A DNA stretch of 64,000 nucleotides from assembly GCF_036090055.1 (NCBI RefSeq), contig NZ_CP107970.1, positions 2,296,501 to 2,360,500 on the forward strand. The letters are read 5' to 3'. Source of the stretch: Nocardioides sp. NBC_00368. GTDB taxonomy: Bacteria; Actinomycetota; Actinomycetes; Propionibacteriales; Nocardioidaceae. The notes below the pieces were generated by a model. That model did no database searches. It was not told where the DNA came from and worked only from the letters and a program-made list of their open reading frames with translations. Position 1 is the stretch's first letter. The number at the start of each line of letters is the position of its first letter. Both the position numbers and the translations under genes were made by a program. Of this stretch, positions 24,442 to 33,167 are shown piece after piece.

Positions 24442-25829
24442 GCCGGCGCCCGCCCCGCCGGGGGCTGCGCACCAACGTGGTCACTGCCTTCGCCGCCGGA
24501 GCCCTGCTGATCAGCCTGATCCTGGCCTTCGGCACCTACTTCTCCGCGCGTCACTACCTGATCGTGCAGCGCGAGCGCAACGCTCTGCAGCAGGCCTACA
24601 TCGACGCCGCGCTGGTCAAGGAGAGGCTGCGTACGAACGGGGTCAACGTGGCCGACGTCCTCACCGAGATCGCCCAGCCGCGGCGCACCACGGTCCTCGT
24701 CCACCAGGACGGCCAGTGGTACTCCTCCGACCTCACCACTCCCGTCCACGACGCCACCAGCAGCGTCGCCAGGAGCGTCGAGGCCGGCGACGTGGCGCTG
24801 GCCTGGAACGATGCCGGCGACCGGCCCAACATCGTGGTCGGGATCCCCCTCGAAGGCGTCGGTGCCGACTACTACGAGGTCACCCACGCCAAGGAGCTCA
24901 GCCAGACGCTCGACACGATGGGCTACGCCCTCGCCATCTCCGCGGCGCTCACGACCGTCGCCGGCGGCATCCTGGGCTGGTACGCCGCCCGGCGGGTGCT
25001 GCGCCCCCTGCGGCAGGTCGCGCTCGCCGCTGCCCGGATCTCCGCCGGCGAGCTCGACACCCGGGTCGAGGCGACCGACGACCCCGACCTGGCGACGCTC
25101 ACCGGGTCGTTCAACACGATGGTGGACACCGTGGTCGAACGCCTCGACCACGACGCCCGCTTCGCCGCCGACGTCAGCCACGAGCTCCGTACGCCGGTGG
25201 CCACCCTCACCACCAGCCTCGGTGTCCTGCAGGGCGACCGCAGCCTCTCGCCGAGCTCCGCGACGGCCGTCGGGCTGATGGCCGGCGAGCTGGCCCGGTT
25301 CCGCGGGGCGCTGGAGGACCTGATCACGCTGGGACGGCTCGATGCCGGCGTACGCGAGTCGGAGTGGGAGCTGCTGGGCGTCGCCGACCTCGTCGCCGCG
25401 ACTCTCCGCGAGGCCCGCATCGGCGACGAGGTGGTGGTCGAGGTGCCGGCCGACCTCGAGATCTATGCCGACCGGCTCCAGGTCCACCGGGCGCTGGCCA
25501 ACCTGGTCCGCAACGCCGAGACCCACGGCGGTGGCCTGACCGCCGTCCGCGCCACCTCCCGGCGCCGCCACGCCGAGATCCACGTCGTCGACTCCGGTCC
25601 CGGCGTCCCCGCCGCGGAACGAGAGCGCATCTTCGACAGGTTCGCCCGGCTGGGCGCCCGCGGCGCGACCACGGGCAGCGGACTCGGGCTGAGCATCGTG
25701 GAGCAGACCGCCCAGCTCCACGACGGCTCGGTCTGGTGTCGCGACACCGCCTCCGGCGGCGCCGACTTCGTGCTCTCCCTCCCGCTGGCGCCCACGGCGC
25801 GGTCCAGGTCGGGCCGGGAGGTGACATGA
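24438..25829 (+). CDS. Two-component sensor histidine kinase
   Basis: 463-residue kinase. TM helices lie at about 14-35 and 162-183, with an extracytoplasmic sensor between. A HAMP linker (RRVLRPLRQVALAA...) leads to the phospho-acceptor box DVSHELRTPVA with H248. The ATPase domain has N box LVRNAETHGG, G1 VDSGPGV and G2 GSGLGLSIV. It overlaps both the regulator before and the lipoprotein after by 4 bases, so the lipoprotein is likely its external accessory. Confidence 0.93.
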   Translation: MSRRPPRRGLRTNVVTAFAAGALLISLILAFGTYFSARHYLIVQRERNALQQAYIDAALVKERLRTNGVNVADVLTEIAQPRRTTVLVHQDGQWYSSDLTTPVHDATSSVARSVEAGDVALAWNDAGDRPNIVVGIPLEGVGADYYEVTHAKELSQTLDTMGYALAISAALTTVAGGILGWYAARRVLRPLRQVALAAARISAGELDTRVEATDDPDLATLTGSFNTMVDTVVERLDHDARFAADVSHELRTPVATLTTSLGVLQGDRSLSPSSATAVGLMAGELARFRGALEDLITLGRLDAGVRESEWELLGVADLVAATLREARIGDEVVVEVPADLEIYADRLQVHRALANLVRNAETHGGGLTAVRATSRRRHAEIHVVDSGPGVPAAERERIFDRFARLGARGATTGSGLGLSIVEQTAQLHDGSVWCRDTASGGADFVLSLPLAPTARSRSGREVT

Positions 25830-26488
25830 GGGCGGTGCGTACGTCCTGGGCGGCAGTGGCCGCGGGGCTGCTCCTGCTCGCGGCGTGCGGTGTGCCGGAC
25901 GACGACCAGGTGCGCACCGTCGATCCCTCCGAGGTGCCCTACCACCTGCTCGAGGACGCGGGCGAGGTGCCCTCGGGCGCGGAGACCGGGGCCGCCGGAC
26001 CGCGGCTCTACTGGGTGGACGCCCAGGACCGGCTCGTCGGCCGGCCCGCGGCGAGCTTCTGCGCGAAGACGTTGACCGGGGTCGCGAGGGACATTCTCGG
26101 CCAGCTCGGTGACGGCCCCTCGGGGCGCGAGCTGGGTGCTGGCCTCGGCACCGCCCTTCCCCCGCAGGGATGGCTGGAGCTCGTGGCCATCACCGACCGC
26201 ACCGCCCACCTCCGCGCCTCCGCCGACGACACCATCGCCACCAACCGGGTCGTGCTCGCGACGGCACAGACGGTGCTGTCGCTGACCTCGATCCCGGGCG
26301 TGGACCGGGTGGAGATGGAGTACGACGCCGAGCCGCTGCAGGTGCCGCGCTCCTCGGGCGAGCTCGCCGACGGACCGCTGCGGCACGACGACTACCGCAG
26401 CCTGCTCGCCGACCCCGCCGAGGCCGCCGGGGCCGCCGGGGAGCCCACGGCCGACCGGCTGCGAGGCAAGGAGCTCTGCCCGCGCTGA
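25826..26488 (+). CDS. GerMN-domain lipoprotein, kinase accessory
   Basis: 220-residue lipoprotein: hydrophobic start and lipobox LAAC with Cys21. The middle (about 45-170) has the GerMN/sporulation fold wording LYWVDAQDRLVGRPA, then ...VLATAQTVLSLTSIPGVDRVEM. LpqB, the MtrAB partner, carries the same domain plus a propeller; this protein has GerMN only. The ATG overlaps the kinase stop. Likely role: outside partner that modulates the kinase. Confidence 0.82.
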   Translation: MRAVRTSWAAVAAGLLLLAACGVPDDDQVRTVDPSEVPYHLLEDAGEVPSGAETGAAGPRLYWVDAQDRLVGRPAASFCAKTLTGVARDILGQLGDGPSGRELGAGLGTALPPQGWLELVAITDRTAHLRASADDTIATNRVVLATAQTVLSLTSIPGVDRVEMEYDAEPLQVPRSSGELADGPLRHDDYRSLLADPAEAAGAAGEPTADRLRGKELCPR

Positions 26489-26507
26489 GCCGGCTCCCCC
26501 ACCGCGC

Positions 26508-27254
26508 TCAGGCCAGCCCGAGGACGTCCTCGAGACCGATGGTGAGCCCCGGCCGCGAGCCGATGCCGCGGATCGCGGCGAGCACGCCGTGGGCGAAGGA
26601 GGTGTGGGAGAGCGAGTCGTGGCGGATGGTCAGGAGCTCCCCGACGCCGCCGAGGACGACCTCCTGATGGGCGACCGACCCGGCCATCCGCAGCGAGTGG
26701 ACCGGGATGCCGTCGACGGAGGCGCCACGGGCGCCGTCGAGCGCCGAGGTGGTCGCGTCGGGTGCCGGGCCCACGCCGGCCTCCCGGCGCGCCGCAGCGA
26801 CGAGCTCGGCGGTCCTGCGTGCCGTACCGGAGGGAGCGTCGGCCTTCCGCTCGTGGTGGGTCTCGACGATCTCCACCGACGGGAAGTGGGCCGCGGCGAG
26901 CTCGGCGAACCTCATCATCAGCACGGCACCGACCGAGAAGTTGGGGACCACCATCGCACCGACACCCGGGGACTTCGCCAGCCAGGTCTCGAGCTGCTCG
27001 ACGCGGTCGGGGCCGAAGCCCGAGGTGCCGATCACCGTGTGCACGCCGTGGGACAGGCAGAACTCGGCGTTGCCCATCACGGCCTCGAGCGTGGTCACGT
27101 CGACGGCCACCTCGGCGCCGGCGTCGGTGATCATCGACAGCTCGTCGCCACGGCCGATCCGAGCCACGAGCTCGAGGTCGTCGGCGGACTCGACGGCATC
27201 GCAGACCGCCGAACCGAGCTTGCCACGTGCACCGAGAACAGCCACCTTAGTCAT
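26508..27254 (-). CDS. dapB: 4-hydroxy-tetrahydrodipicolinate reductase
   Basis: Reduces hydroxy-tetrahydrodipicolinate with NAD(P)H in the lysine and meso-diaminopimelate pathway, which feeds peptidoglycan. The 248-residue enzyme has the N-terminal dinucleotide motif VAVLGARGKLGSAV, the central VIGTSGFG and the catalytic segment ETHHERKADAPSGTA. Length is normal. The ATG at 27254 is the leaderless start (TAGGGT seven bases upstream); an upstream in-frame start lacks conserved sequence. M. tuberculosis has dapB in the same pnp-pepR neighbourhood. Confidence 0.95.
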   Translation of the reverse strand: MTKVAVLGARGKLGSAVCDAVESADDLELVARIGRGDELSMITDAGAEVAVDVTTLEAVMGNAEFCLSHGVHTVIGTSGFGPDRVEQLETWLAKSPGVGAMVVPNFSVGAVLMMRFAELAAAHFPSVEIVETHHERKADAPSGTARRTAELVAAARREAGVGPAPDATTSALDGARGASVDGIPVHSLRMAGSVAHQEVVLGGVGELLTIRHDSLSHTSFAHGVLAAIRGIGSRPGLTIGLEDVLGLA

Positions 27255-27261
27255 GGGCGAA

Positions 27262-27267
27262 ACCCTA
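27262..27267 (-). promoter_or_regulatory. -10 box, leaderless promoter of dapB
   Basis: TAGGGT on the minus strand, 7 bases before the ATG at 27254. It decides the start codon against the longer reading. Confidence 0.6.
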
Positions 27268-27364
27268 TAGATCACGCTCGAGCAACGATCCACCAGCATC
27301 CGGTGAACACTGTCTGGCGAGGGTCGTGAGCAGAACCGTAGAAGGATCTGGCAGTCTTGGACCC

Positions 27365-27880
27365 ATGGTGGTGCAGACGATCCCTGCTCGGATCCGTTGG
27401 GCCGTTGACTTCATGGACATTCAACCGAACGATCATGTCCTTGAGATCGGCTGCGGTCCGGGGGCTGGTGCCGAGCTGATCTGTAGCCGGCTGGAGACCG
27501 GAAAGCTGTTTGCGATCGACCGCTCGGAGTCGGGTGTCGATCGTACGAAGCGACGCTGCGCGAAATACCTGGAGGCAGGACGCCTCACGGTTCGCCAGAT
27601 CGACCTCGCGACGCTGCGGGTGCCGGTCAAGCGGCTGACGAAGGTCTTCGCGTTCAACGTCAACCTGTTCTGGGTGCGGGACGCATCCGCCGAGATCGCG
27701 CTGCTCCACGAGCGCGTCCTCCCCGGCGGCACCGTCAACCTCTTCTACGAGGCCACCCAGCGTGAGCAGGTCCCCGAGATCATCGAGAAGTCGAGCAAGG
27801 CCCTGGCCGACGCCGGCTTCCGGGTCTCCATCGTCGACTCCAAGGTCCCGGCCGCGGTCGGGATCATCGGCAAGCGGTAG
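27365..27880 (+). CDS. Class I SAM-dependent methyltransferase
   Basis: 171-residue methyltransferase, shorter than usual. The SAM motif VLEIGCGPGAGAEL lies at about 24-37, followed by the acidic loop AIDRSESGVD and a motif IV-like FNVNLFWVRD, with the C-terminal strand pair GTVNLFYEA. The substrate is unknown. The ATG at 27365 is used because the family starts near the first helix; 13 more in-frame codons lie upstream. It stands alone, convergent with the M16 peptidase gene, and a two-hairpin repeat follows it. Confidence 0.8.
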   Translation: MVVQTIPARIRWAVDFMDIQPNDHVLEIGCGPGAGAELICSRLETGKLFAIDRSESGVDRTKRRCAKYLEAGRLTVRQIDLATLRVPVKRLTKVFAFNVNLFWVRDASAEIALLHERVLPGGTVNLFYEATQREQVPEIIEKSSKALADAGFRVSIVDSKVPAAVGIIGKR

Positions 27881-27914
27881 CCACCGACGTCCACATCCCG
27901 AGACGTTCCCGCCA

Positions 27915-27994
27915 GGTTGACGGGGAGTTCTCGGGGTTGTCGGGTGTTTCGGTGCCCGTCAACCCCAGGGATACCCGGTCGACCGGGTATCCCT
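27915..27994. repeat. Two-hairpin intergenic repeat, divergent copy 3 (inverted)
   Basis: A perfect 12-bp hairpin AGGGATACCCGG-TCGA-CCGGGTATCCCT (27967-27994) corresponds to hairpin 1 of the copies near 5,000 and 51,340. Next to it, GGTTGACGGG/CCCGTCAACC (27915-27924 and 27955-27964) forms a second stem with a loop containing TTCTCGGGG. The order is that of the other copies, read on the minus strand, but the second stem sequence differs. It lies between convergent genes. Confidence 0.7.
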
Positions 27995-28010
27995 TGAGGC
28001 CGCCCGGCTC

Positions 28011-29411
28011 TCAGGCCGGTCCCACGACCGCGAGGATCTCGGGCCGGGAGAGGATCTCGGCGGCGACCTCGCGACAGTCCTCCAGCGTGACCGCGTCGAT
28101 GCGCGCCAGGACCTCGTCGATCGAGTAGAGCTCGCGGTGGACCAGCTCGGCACGGCCGATGCGGGACATCCGGGAGGCCGAGTCCTCCAGGCCCAGCACG
28201 AGCCCGCCGCGGAGCTGGCCCTTGCCGAGCTCGAGCTCCTCGGCGGTGATGCCGTCGCGGGCGACGGCGGCCAGCTCGGAGCGTACGACCTCGAGGACCT
28301 CGTCGAGCTTGGCCGGCAGACACCCGACCTGGACCCCGAAGAGCCCCGTCTCGGCGTGGCTGTAGGCGTAGGAGTAGACCGCGTAGGCCAGGCCCCGGTG
28401 CTCGCGGACCTCCTGGAAGAGCCGTGAGGACGTCGCCCCGCCGACGGCGGTGTTGACCACCTCGAAGGCGAAGCGCCGGTCGTCGCCGCGCTGCAGGCCT
28501 TCGCGGGCCAGGATCACGTTGACCTGCTCCAGCGGGCGCTGGGCGCTGGTCTCGCCGGGAGCGACCTCGAGCGGTGACCCCTCACGCGGCGCCACGGGAG
28601 CGGCCGCGGCTGTCAGGAAGCCCGAGCCGGAGAACGCCTTCTCCACCATCGCCACGACCTCGTCGTGGTCGACGTTGCCGGCGACCGAGACGACCATCCT
28701 GGGCGCCACGTAGTGCTCCCGGTAGAAGTCGTCGATCTCCTCGCGGGTCAGCGCGGAGATCGAGGCCTCCGTGCCGGCGATGCCCCGCCCGAGCGGCGTC
28801 TCGGCGCCCCATGCCTGGGCGGCGACGAGGTTGTGGATCACGTCGTCGGGATCGTCGTCGTGCATGGCGATCTCGTCGAGGATCACGTCACGCTCGGCCT
28901 CGACGTCCTCGGCGGTGATCAGCGAGGAGGTCAGCATGTCGCCGACGACGTCGATCGCCAGCGGCAGGTCGACGTCGAGCACACGCGCGTGGAAGCAGGT
29001 GTACTCCTTGGCGGTGTAGGCGTTGAACTCCCCGCCGACGCGGTCCAGCGAGGAGGAGATCTCCAAGGCCGTACGCGACGGGGTGCCCTTGAACAGCAGG
29101 TGCTCGAGGAAGTGGGAGCAGCCGTGCTGACGCGCGGTCTCGTCCCGGGACCCGACGCCGATGAAGACGCCCACGGCCGCCGAGCGGACCCCGGCCATCT
29201 GCTCGGTCACGATCCGCAGGCCCGAGGGGTGGACCGTACGTCGCACCAGCGACGTCACCGCGCCGTTGACCTCGGTCTGCTCGAGCGTGACGGTGGTGCC
29301 GGGCTCCTGGTTATAGCCGGAGGACCGGCCGACACCCGTGTGTCGACCGGTCCCTCGTGCCGAAGCGGAGCCAGAGGCGTTCCACTCAGTGGTGCGTGAC
29401 GCCAAGGTCAC
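28011..29411 (-). CDS. pepR: M16 (pitrilysin-like) zinc peptidase, PepR-like
   Basis: 466-residue predicted zinc peptidase. The inverted zinc motif HFLEH with HLLFKGT and the downstream Glu in the AERDVILDEIAM segment are present. The second, inactive half (LEQVNVILAREGLQR) and the RLFQEVREHRGLAY motif follow. GTG at 29411 overlaps the pnp stop by GTGA but gives about 35 extra residues before the conserved LVRRTVHPSGL; a GTG about 40 codons later is also possible, so the start is uncertain. The pnp-pepR order matches M. tuberculosis Rv2783c-Rv2782c. It probably degrades processed peptides. Confidence 0.88.
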   Translation of the reverse strand: MTLASRTTEWNASGSASARGTGRHTGVGRSSGYNQEPGTTVTLEQTEVNGAVTSLVRRTVHPSGLRIVTEQMAGVRSAAVGVFIGVGSRDETARQHGCSHFLEHLLFKGTPSRTALEISSSLDRVGGEFNAYTAKEYTCFHARVLDVDLPLAIDVVGDMLTSSLITAEDVEAERDVILDEIAMHDDDPDDVIHNLVAAQAWGAETPLGRGIAGTEASISALTREEIDDFYREHYVAPRMVVSVAGNVDHDEVVAMVEKAFSGSGFLTAAAAPVAPREGSPLEVAPGETSAQRPLEQVNVILAREGLQRGDDRRFAFEVVNTAVGGATSSRLFQEVREHRGLAYAVYSYAYSHAETGLFGVQVGCLPAKLDEVLEVVRSELAAVARDGITAEELELGKGQLRGGLVLGLEDSASRMSRIGRAELVHRELYSIDEVLARIDAVTLEDCREVAAEILSRPEILAVVGPA

Positions 29412-31669
29412 TCCTCGTCTGCGGCCTCGGTGGCGGTCTCAGCCGGAGTCTCCTCGGCGGGAGCCTCCTCCTCGAGCACCGGGGCGAGCGACAGCTTGCC
29501 GCGGTCGTCGATCTCGGCGATCTCGACCTGGATCTTCTGGCCGACCTCGACGACGTCCTCGACCGACTCCACCCGCTTGCCGCCGTTGAGGGCGCGCAGC
29601 TTGGTGATGTGGAGCAGGCCGTCCTTGCCCGGGAGCAGGGCGACGAACGCACCGAAGTTGGTCGTCTTCACGACCGTGCCGAGGTAGCGCTCGCCGACCT
29701 CGGGCATGGTCGGGTTGGCGATCGCGTTGACCGCCGCCCGGGCGGCCTCGGCGGCAGCGCCGTCGGTCGCACCGATGAGCACCGTGCCGTCGTCCTCGAT
29801 GGAGATCTGGGCGCCGGTGTCCTCCTGGATCTGGTTGATCACCTTGCCCTTCGGGCCGATGACCTCGCCGATCTTGTCGACGGGGACCTTCACGGTGATG
29901 ATCCGCGGAGCGGTCGGGGCCATCTCCTCGACGCCGCCGATGGCCTCGTGCATGACGTCCAGGATGGTCGTACGCGCGTCCTTGGCCTGGTTGAGGGCCT
30001 GGGCGAGGACCTCGGCCGGGATGCCGTCCAGCTTGGTGTCGAGCTGCAGCGCGGTCACGAACTCCGCGGTGCCGGCGACCTTGAAGTCCATGTCGCCGAA
30101 GGCGTCCTCGGCACCGAGGATGTCGGTGAGCGCGACGTACTTGGTCTCGCCGTCGATCTCACCGGAGATCAGGCCCATCGCGATACCGGCGACCGGGGCC
30201 TTCAGCGGGACACCGGCGTTGAGCAGCGACATCGTCGAGGCGCAGACCGAGCCCATCGAGGTGGAGCCGTTGGAGCCCATGGCCTCGGAGAGCTGGCGGA
30301 TCGCGTAGGGGAACTCCTCGCGGCTCGGGAGCACCGGCAGGAGCGCGCGGCGGGCGAGCGCACCGTGGCCGACCTCGCGGCGCTTGGGCGAGCCGACCCG
30401 GCCGGTCTCACCGGTGGAGAACGGCGGGAAGACGTACTTGTGCATGTAGCGGCGCGACTTCTCCGGGGAGAGGGTGTCGAGCTGCTGCTCCATCTTCAGC
30501 ATGTCGAGGGTGGTGACACCGAGGATCTGGGTCTCGCCGCGCTCGAAGAGCGAGGAGCCGTGGACCCGCGGGATCACGCCGACCTCGGAGTGCAGCGGAC
30601 GGATGTCGGCCAGGCCGCGACCGTCGATGCGGACCTTGTCACGCAGGACCTGGGTGCGGATGGCCTTCTTGGTGATGGCCTTGTAGGCCGCACCGATCTC
30701 GCCCTCGCGACCCTCGAACTGGGCGCCGAGCTTCTCGAGCAGGGCGAGCTTGATCCGGTCGCCCTCCTCCTCGCGCTCCAGCTTGGTCAGGACGCGCTCG
30801 CGCGAGCCCTTGACGCTGTAGAGGTCGGTGACGTCGGCGCCGACGGTGGCCTCGACGGCCTCGTAGACGTCGTCCTGGTAGTCCAGGAAGACCGGGTAGT
30901 CCTGGACCGGCTTGGCGGCCTGCTTGGCCAGCTCGGCCTGGGCCTCGACCAGCTGCTTGATGAACGGCTTGGCGGCGTCGAGGCCACCGGCCACGATCGG
31001 CTCGGTCGGGGCCTGGGCACCGGACTGGACCAGGTCCCAGGTCTTCTCGGTGGACTCGGCCTCGACCATCATGATGGCGACGTCGCCGGAGTCGGTGACG
31101 CGGCCGGCGACGACCATGTCGAAGACGGCGTTCTCGAGCTGGCTGTGGGTCGGGAAGGCGACCCACTGGCCCTCGATCAGGGCGACGCGCACGCCGCCGA
31201 CCGGGCCGGAGAACGGCAGGCCGGAGAGCTGGGTGGACATCGACGCGGCGTTGATCGCGAGCACGTCGTAGGGCTGGTCGGGGTCGAGCGCCATGACGGT
31301 GATGACGACCTGGACCTCGTTGCGCAGACCCTTCTTGAAGGTCGGGCGCAGCGGGCGGTCGATGAGGCGGCAGGTGAGGATCGCGTCCTCACCCGGGCGA
31401 CCCTCGGAACGGAAGAAGGAGCCGGGGATCTTGCCCGCGGCGTACATCCGCTCCTCCACGTCGATGGTGAGCGGGAAGAAGTCGAAGTGGTCCTTCGGCT
31501 GCTTGGAGACGGTGGTCGCCGACAGCAGCATCGTCTCGTCGTCGAGGTAGGCGGTCACGGAACCCGCGGCCTGGCGGGCGAGCAGCCCGGTCTCGAACTT
31601 GACGGTGCGGGTGCCGAACTTGCCGTTGTCGATGGTGGTCTCGACGGCAGTGATGACTGGTTCGGTCAA
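29408..31669 (-). CDS. pnp: Polyribonucleotide nucleotidyltransferase (PNPase)
   Basis: Phosphorolytic 3'-5' exoribonuclease. The 753-residue protein has RNase PH domain 1 (about 10-145), a helical linker, RNase PH domain 2 (about 325-560) with the GDMDFKVAGT catalytic segment, a KH domain with GPKGKVINQIQ, and an S1 domain (about 660-725). The tail is Glu/Ala-rich. Start is TTG at 31669, with AAGGA eight bases upstream. A 276-base leader precedes it. It lies downstream of rpsO in the usual order, separated here by three genes. Confidence 0.95.
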   Translation of the reverse strand: MTEPVITAVETTIDNGKFGTRTVKFETGLLARQAAGSVTAYLDDETMLLSATTVSKQPKDHFDFFPLTIDVEERMYAAGKIPGSFFRSEGRPGEDAILTCRLIDRPLRPTFKKGLRNEVQVVITVMALDPDQPYDVLAINAASMSTQLSGLPFSGPVGGVRVALIEGQWVAFPTHSQLENAVFDMVVAGRVTDSGDVAIMMVEAESTEKTWDLVQSGAQAPTEPIVAGGLDAAKPFIKQLVEAQAELAKQAAKPVQDYPVFLDYQDDVYEAVEATVGADVTDLYSVKGSRERVLTKLEREEEGDRIKLALLEKLGAQFEGREGEIGAAYKAITKKAIRTQVLRDKVRIDGRGLADIRPLHSEVGVIPRVHGSSLFERGETQILGVTTLDMLKMEQQLDTLSPEKSRRYMHKYVFPPFSTGETGRVGSPKRREVGHGALARRALLPVLPSREEFPYAIRQLSEAMGSNGSTSMGSVCASTMSLLNAGVPLKAPVAGIAMGLISGEIDGETKYVALTDILGAEDAFGDMDFKVAGTAEFVTALQLDTKLDGIPAEVLAQALNQAKDARTTILDVMHEAIGGVEEMAPTAPRIITVKVPVDKIGEVIGPKGKVINQIQEDTGAQISIEDDGTVLIGATDGAAAEAARAAVNAIANPTMPEVGERYLGTVVKTTNFGAFVALLPGKDGLLHITKLRALNGGKRVESVEDVVEVGQKIQVEIAEIDDRGKLSLAPVLEEEAPAEETPAETATEAADEE

Positions 31670-31888
31670 GGATTTCGTCCTTAGTCTTTGTCGCGGAGCG
31701 CCCCCGCGCCGGGCGTGTGCGTTCGCTACGCACAGGGCCGGTCTTCGATCGAGACCCTCAGCCTTCTCGGCATCTGCCGAGATCTGGGAGTCACTACCGA
31801 GGACCGAGCCGGACGGGCGGGCCGCTCCTGGTGATGATCATTTTCTTCGTACGCCGGCCGGTGGCCGTAGCACTCTCGGTCCAGCCTA
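31670..31888 (-). promoter_or_regulatory. pnp leader with possible promoter, hairpin and short upstream reading frame
   Basis: On the minus strand TAGGCT (31883-31888) could be a -10 box. The leader of about 205 nt then carries a hairpin TCTCGGCA-TC-TGCCGAGA (31763-31780) and a 15-codon frame MIITRSGPPVRLGPR with GAAGAAA just before it. PNPase in other bacteria represses its own mRNA through its leader; whether that holds here is inference. The 276-base spacer contains no gene. Confidence 0.35.
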
Positions 31889-31945
31889 TCCGCCGACCGC
31901 CCGAAACGTGGAACGCGCGGCTGTAACGAGTTCTGGACGCGTGTC

Positions 31946-33130
31946 TCAGACGACCGTGACCGGGTGCCGTACGACGGCGTCGAAGAAGTAGCCGCCGGGG
32001 TTGTGGGCGGCGACGTCGGGCTGGGTGCGGCCGGCGCGGTCGGTGGCGCGGACGAGGATCTCGTACGCCCCCGGCGCCGGGTCGCGCCAGGTGAAGTCCC
32101 ACTGCGCCCAGCCGAGGCCGTGGCCGCCGGTGGGGCGGCCCGGCGCGTGCTGGACGGCCGGCGACCAGGTCTCACCGCCGTCGGTGCTGATCTCGACCCG
32201 CGCGATGGGGGCCGCGCCGGACCAGGACCGGCCGCTCAGCACGATCCGCTCCCCCGCCGGGATCTCGGCGTTCCACTCCAGCTCGAGGGCGGAGCGGACC
32301 GGGTTGACGGTCAGCGGACCGTCGACGTTGTACCACTTCGTGTCCCACGGCGAGGTCAGCACGCTCGTGGACACCTCCAGCGAGCCGAGCCACTTGATCG
32401 AGGCGATCCCGATCCAGCCCGGCAGCAGCAGCCGCAGCGGGAAGCCGTGGTCGGGCAGCAGGGCCTCGCCGTTGGCGCCCCACACCAGCAAGGCGTCGTC
32501 GTAGGCCTTCTCGATCGGGAACGGGCGGCGCACCCGGCCGTGGTCGACACCCTTGTCCACATAGCTGGCGTCCAGCCCGGTCGCCTGCACCGAGACCGCG
32601 TCCCGGCGGACACCGACGGCGGTGAGGACGTCGTGGAGGCGTACGCCCTTCCAGCGGACCGCCCCCACCGCACCGAGCTTCCACTTCGTGCCGCTGACCT
32701 CCTGGCCCTGCTGGGTGGTGAAGAAGCTGCGGCCGTTGCCGGTGCACTCGTGGACGGAGGTCGTCTCGACGTGCCGGAAGGCCTTGAGGTCGTCGAGAGT
32801 GAGGCGCACGCCGGCGGGATCGCGCAGCCCGTCGCCGAAGATCTCCAGCTCGTACGTCTCCGGGTCGATCCGCGGGGTCGCGGTGTGGTTGCGCACGAAC
32901 AGGTCGGCCTGCGGGGTCAGGTAGCGGCGCGGGTCGACCGAGTCCCACCGGGTCTCGGCGTTGGTGCCGTAGTCGATGAACCGCTCCGCCGGGAGCGGCT
33001 TGAGGATCGCGGGAACACCTGCCACCGCGTCGGCGAGGACCGCGTCAGTCGCCTGGGTCGCACCCCCGGCGGCCGCCCCGAGCGCAGCGGTGGTGAGGAA
33101 GGTGCGTCGGTTCAGACCTGGGAGCGTCAT
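31946..33130 (-). CDS. Tat-exported molybdopterin oxidoreductase, sulfite oxidase family
   Basis: 394-residue enzyme of the sulfite oxidase/YedY-like family. The Tat-like signal has NRRTFLTT (RR at 8-9) followed by an Ala/Gly-rich hydrophobic region. The molybdenum-ligand cysteine is C129 in SVHECTGNGRSFF. The central domain has LLLPGWIGIASIKWL, a hallmark of the family, and a C-terminal immunoglobulin-like dimer domain (ISTDGGETW). The natural substrate is unknown. The ATG at 33130 is leaderless (TAATAT six bases before). No maturation genes or heme partner are adjacent. Confidence 0.88.
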   Translation of the reverse strand: MTLPGLNRRTFLTTAALGAAAGGATQATDAVLADAVAGVPAILKPLPAERFIDYGTNAETRWDSVDPRRYLTPQADLFVRNHTATPRIDPETYELEIFGDGLRDPAGVRLTLDDLKAFRHVETTSVHECTGNGRSFFTTQQGQEVSGTKWKLGAVGAVRWKGVRLHDVLTAVGVRRDAVSVQATGLDASYVDKGVDHGRVRRPFPIEKAYDDALLVWGANGEALLPDHGFPLRLLLPGWIGIASIKWLGSLEVSTSVLTSPWDTKWYNVDGPLTVNPVRSALELEWNAEIPAGERIVLSGRSWSGAAPIARVEISTDGGETWSPAVQHAPGRPTGGHGLGWAQWDFTWRDPAPGAYEILVRATDRAGRTQPDVAAHNPGGYFFDAVVRHPVTVV

Positions 33131-33136
33131 GCCCAA

Positions 33137-33167
33137 ATATTAACATGACTAACTTACTCGTGTTAGT
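33137..33167 (-). promoter_or_regulatory. Promoter and inverted repeat of the molybdoenzyme gene
   Basis: TAATAT (33137-33142) lies 6 bases before the ATG at 33130, and an inverted repeat ACTAAC-N8-GTTAGT (33148-33167) lies just upstream and overlaps the stop codon of the MMPL gene. This AT-rich patch stands out from its surroundings and looks like a TetR- or MarR-type operator. Confidence 0.4.

Noticed and set aside
29357..31684. Long plus-strand frame opposite pnp
   Set aside because: Antisense shadow of a conserved gene, rich in Asp/Leu/Gly/His, with no ribosome site or motif.
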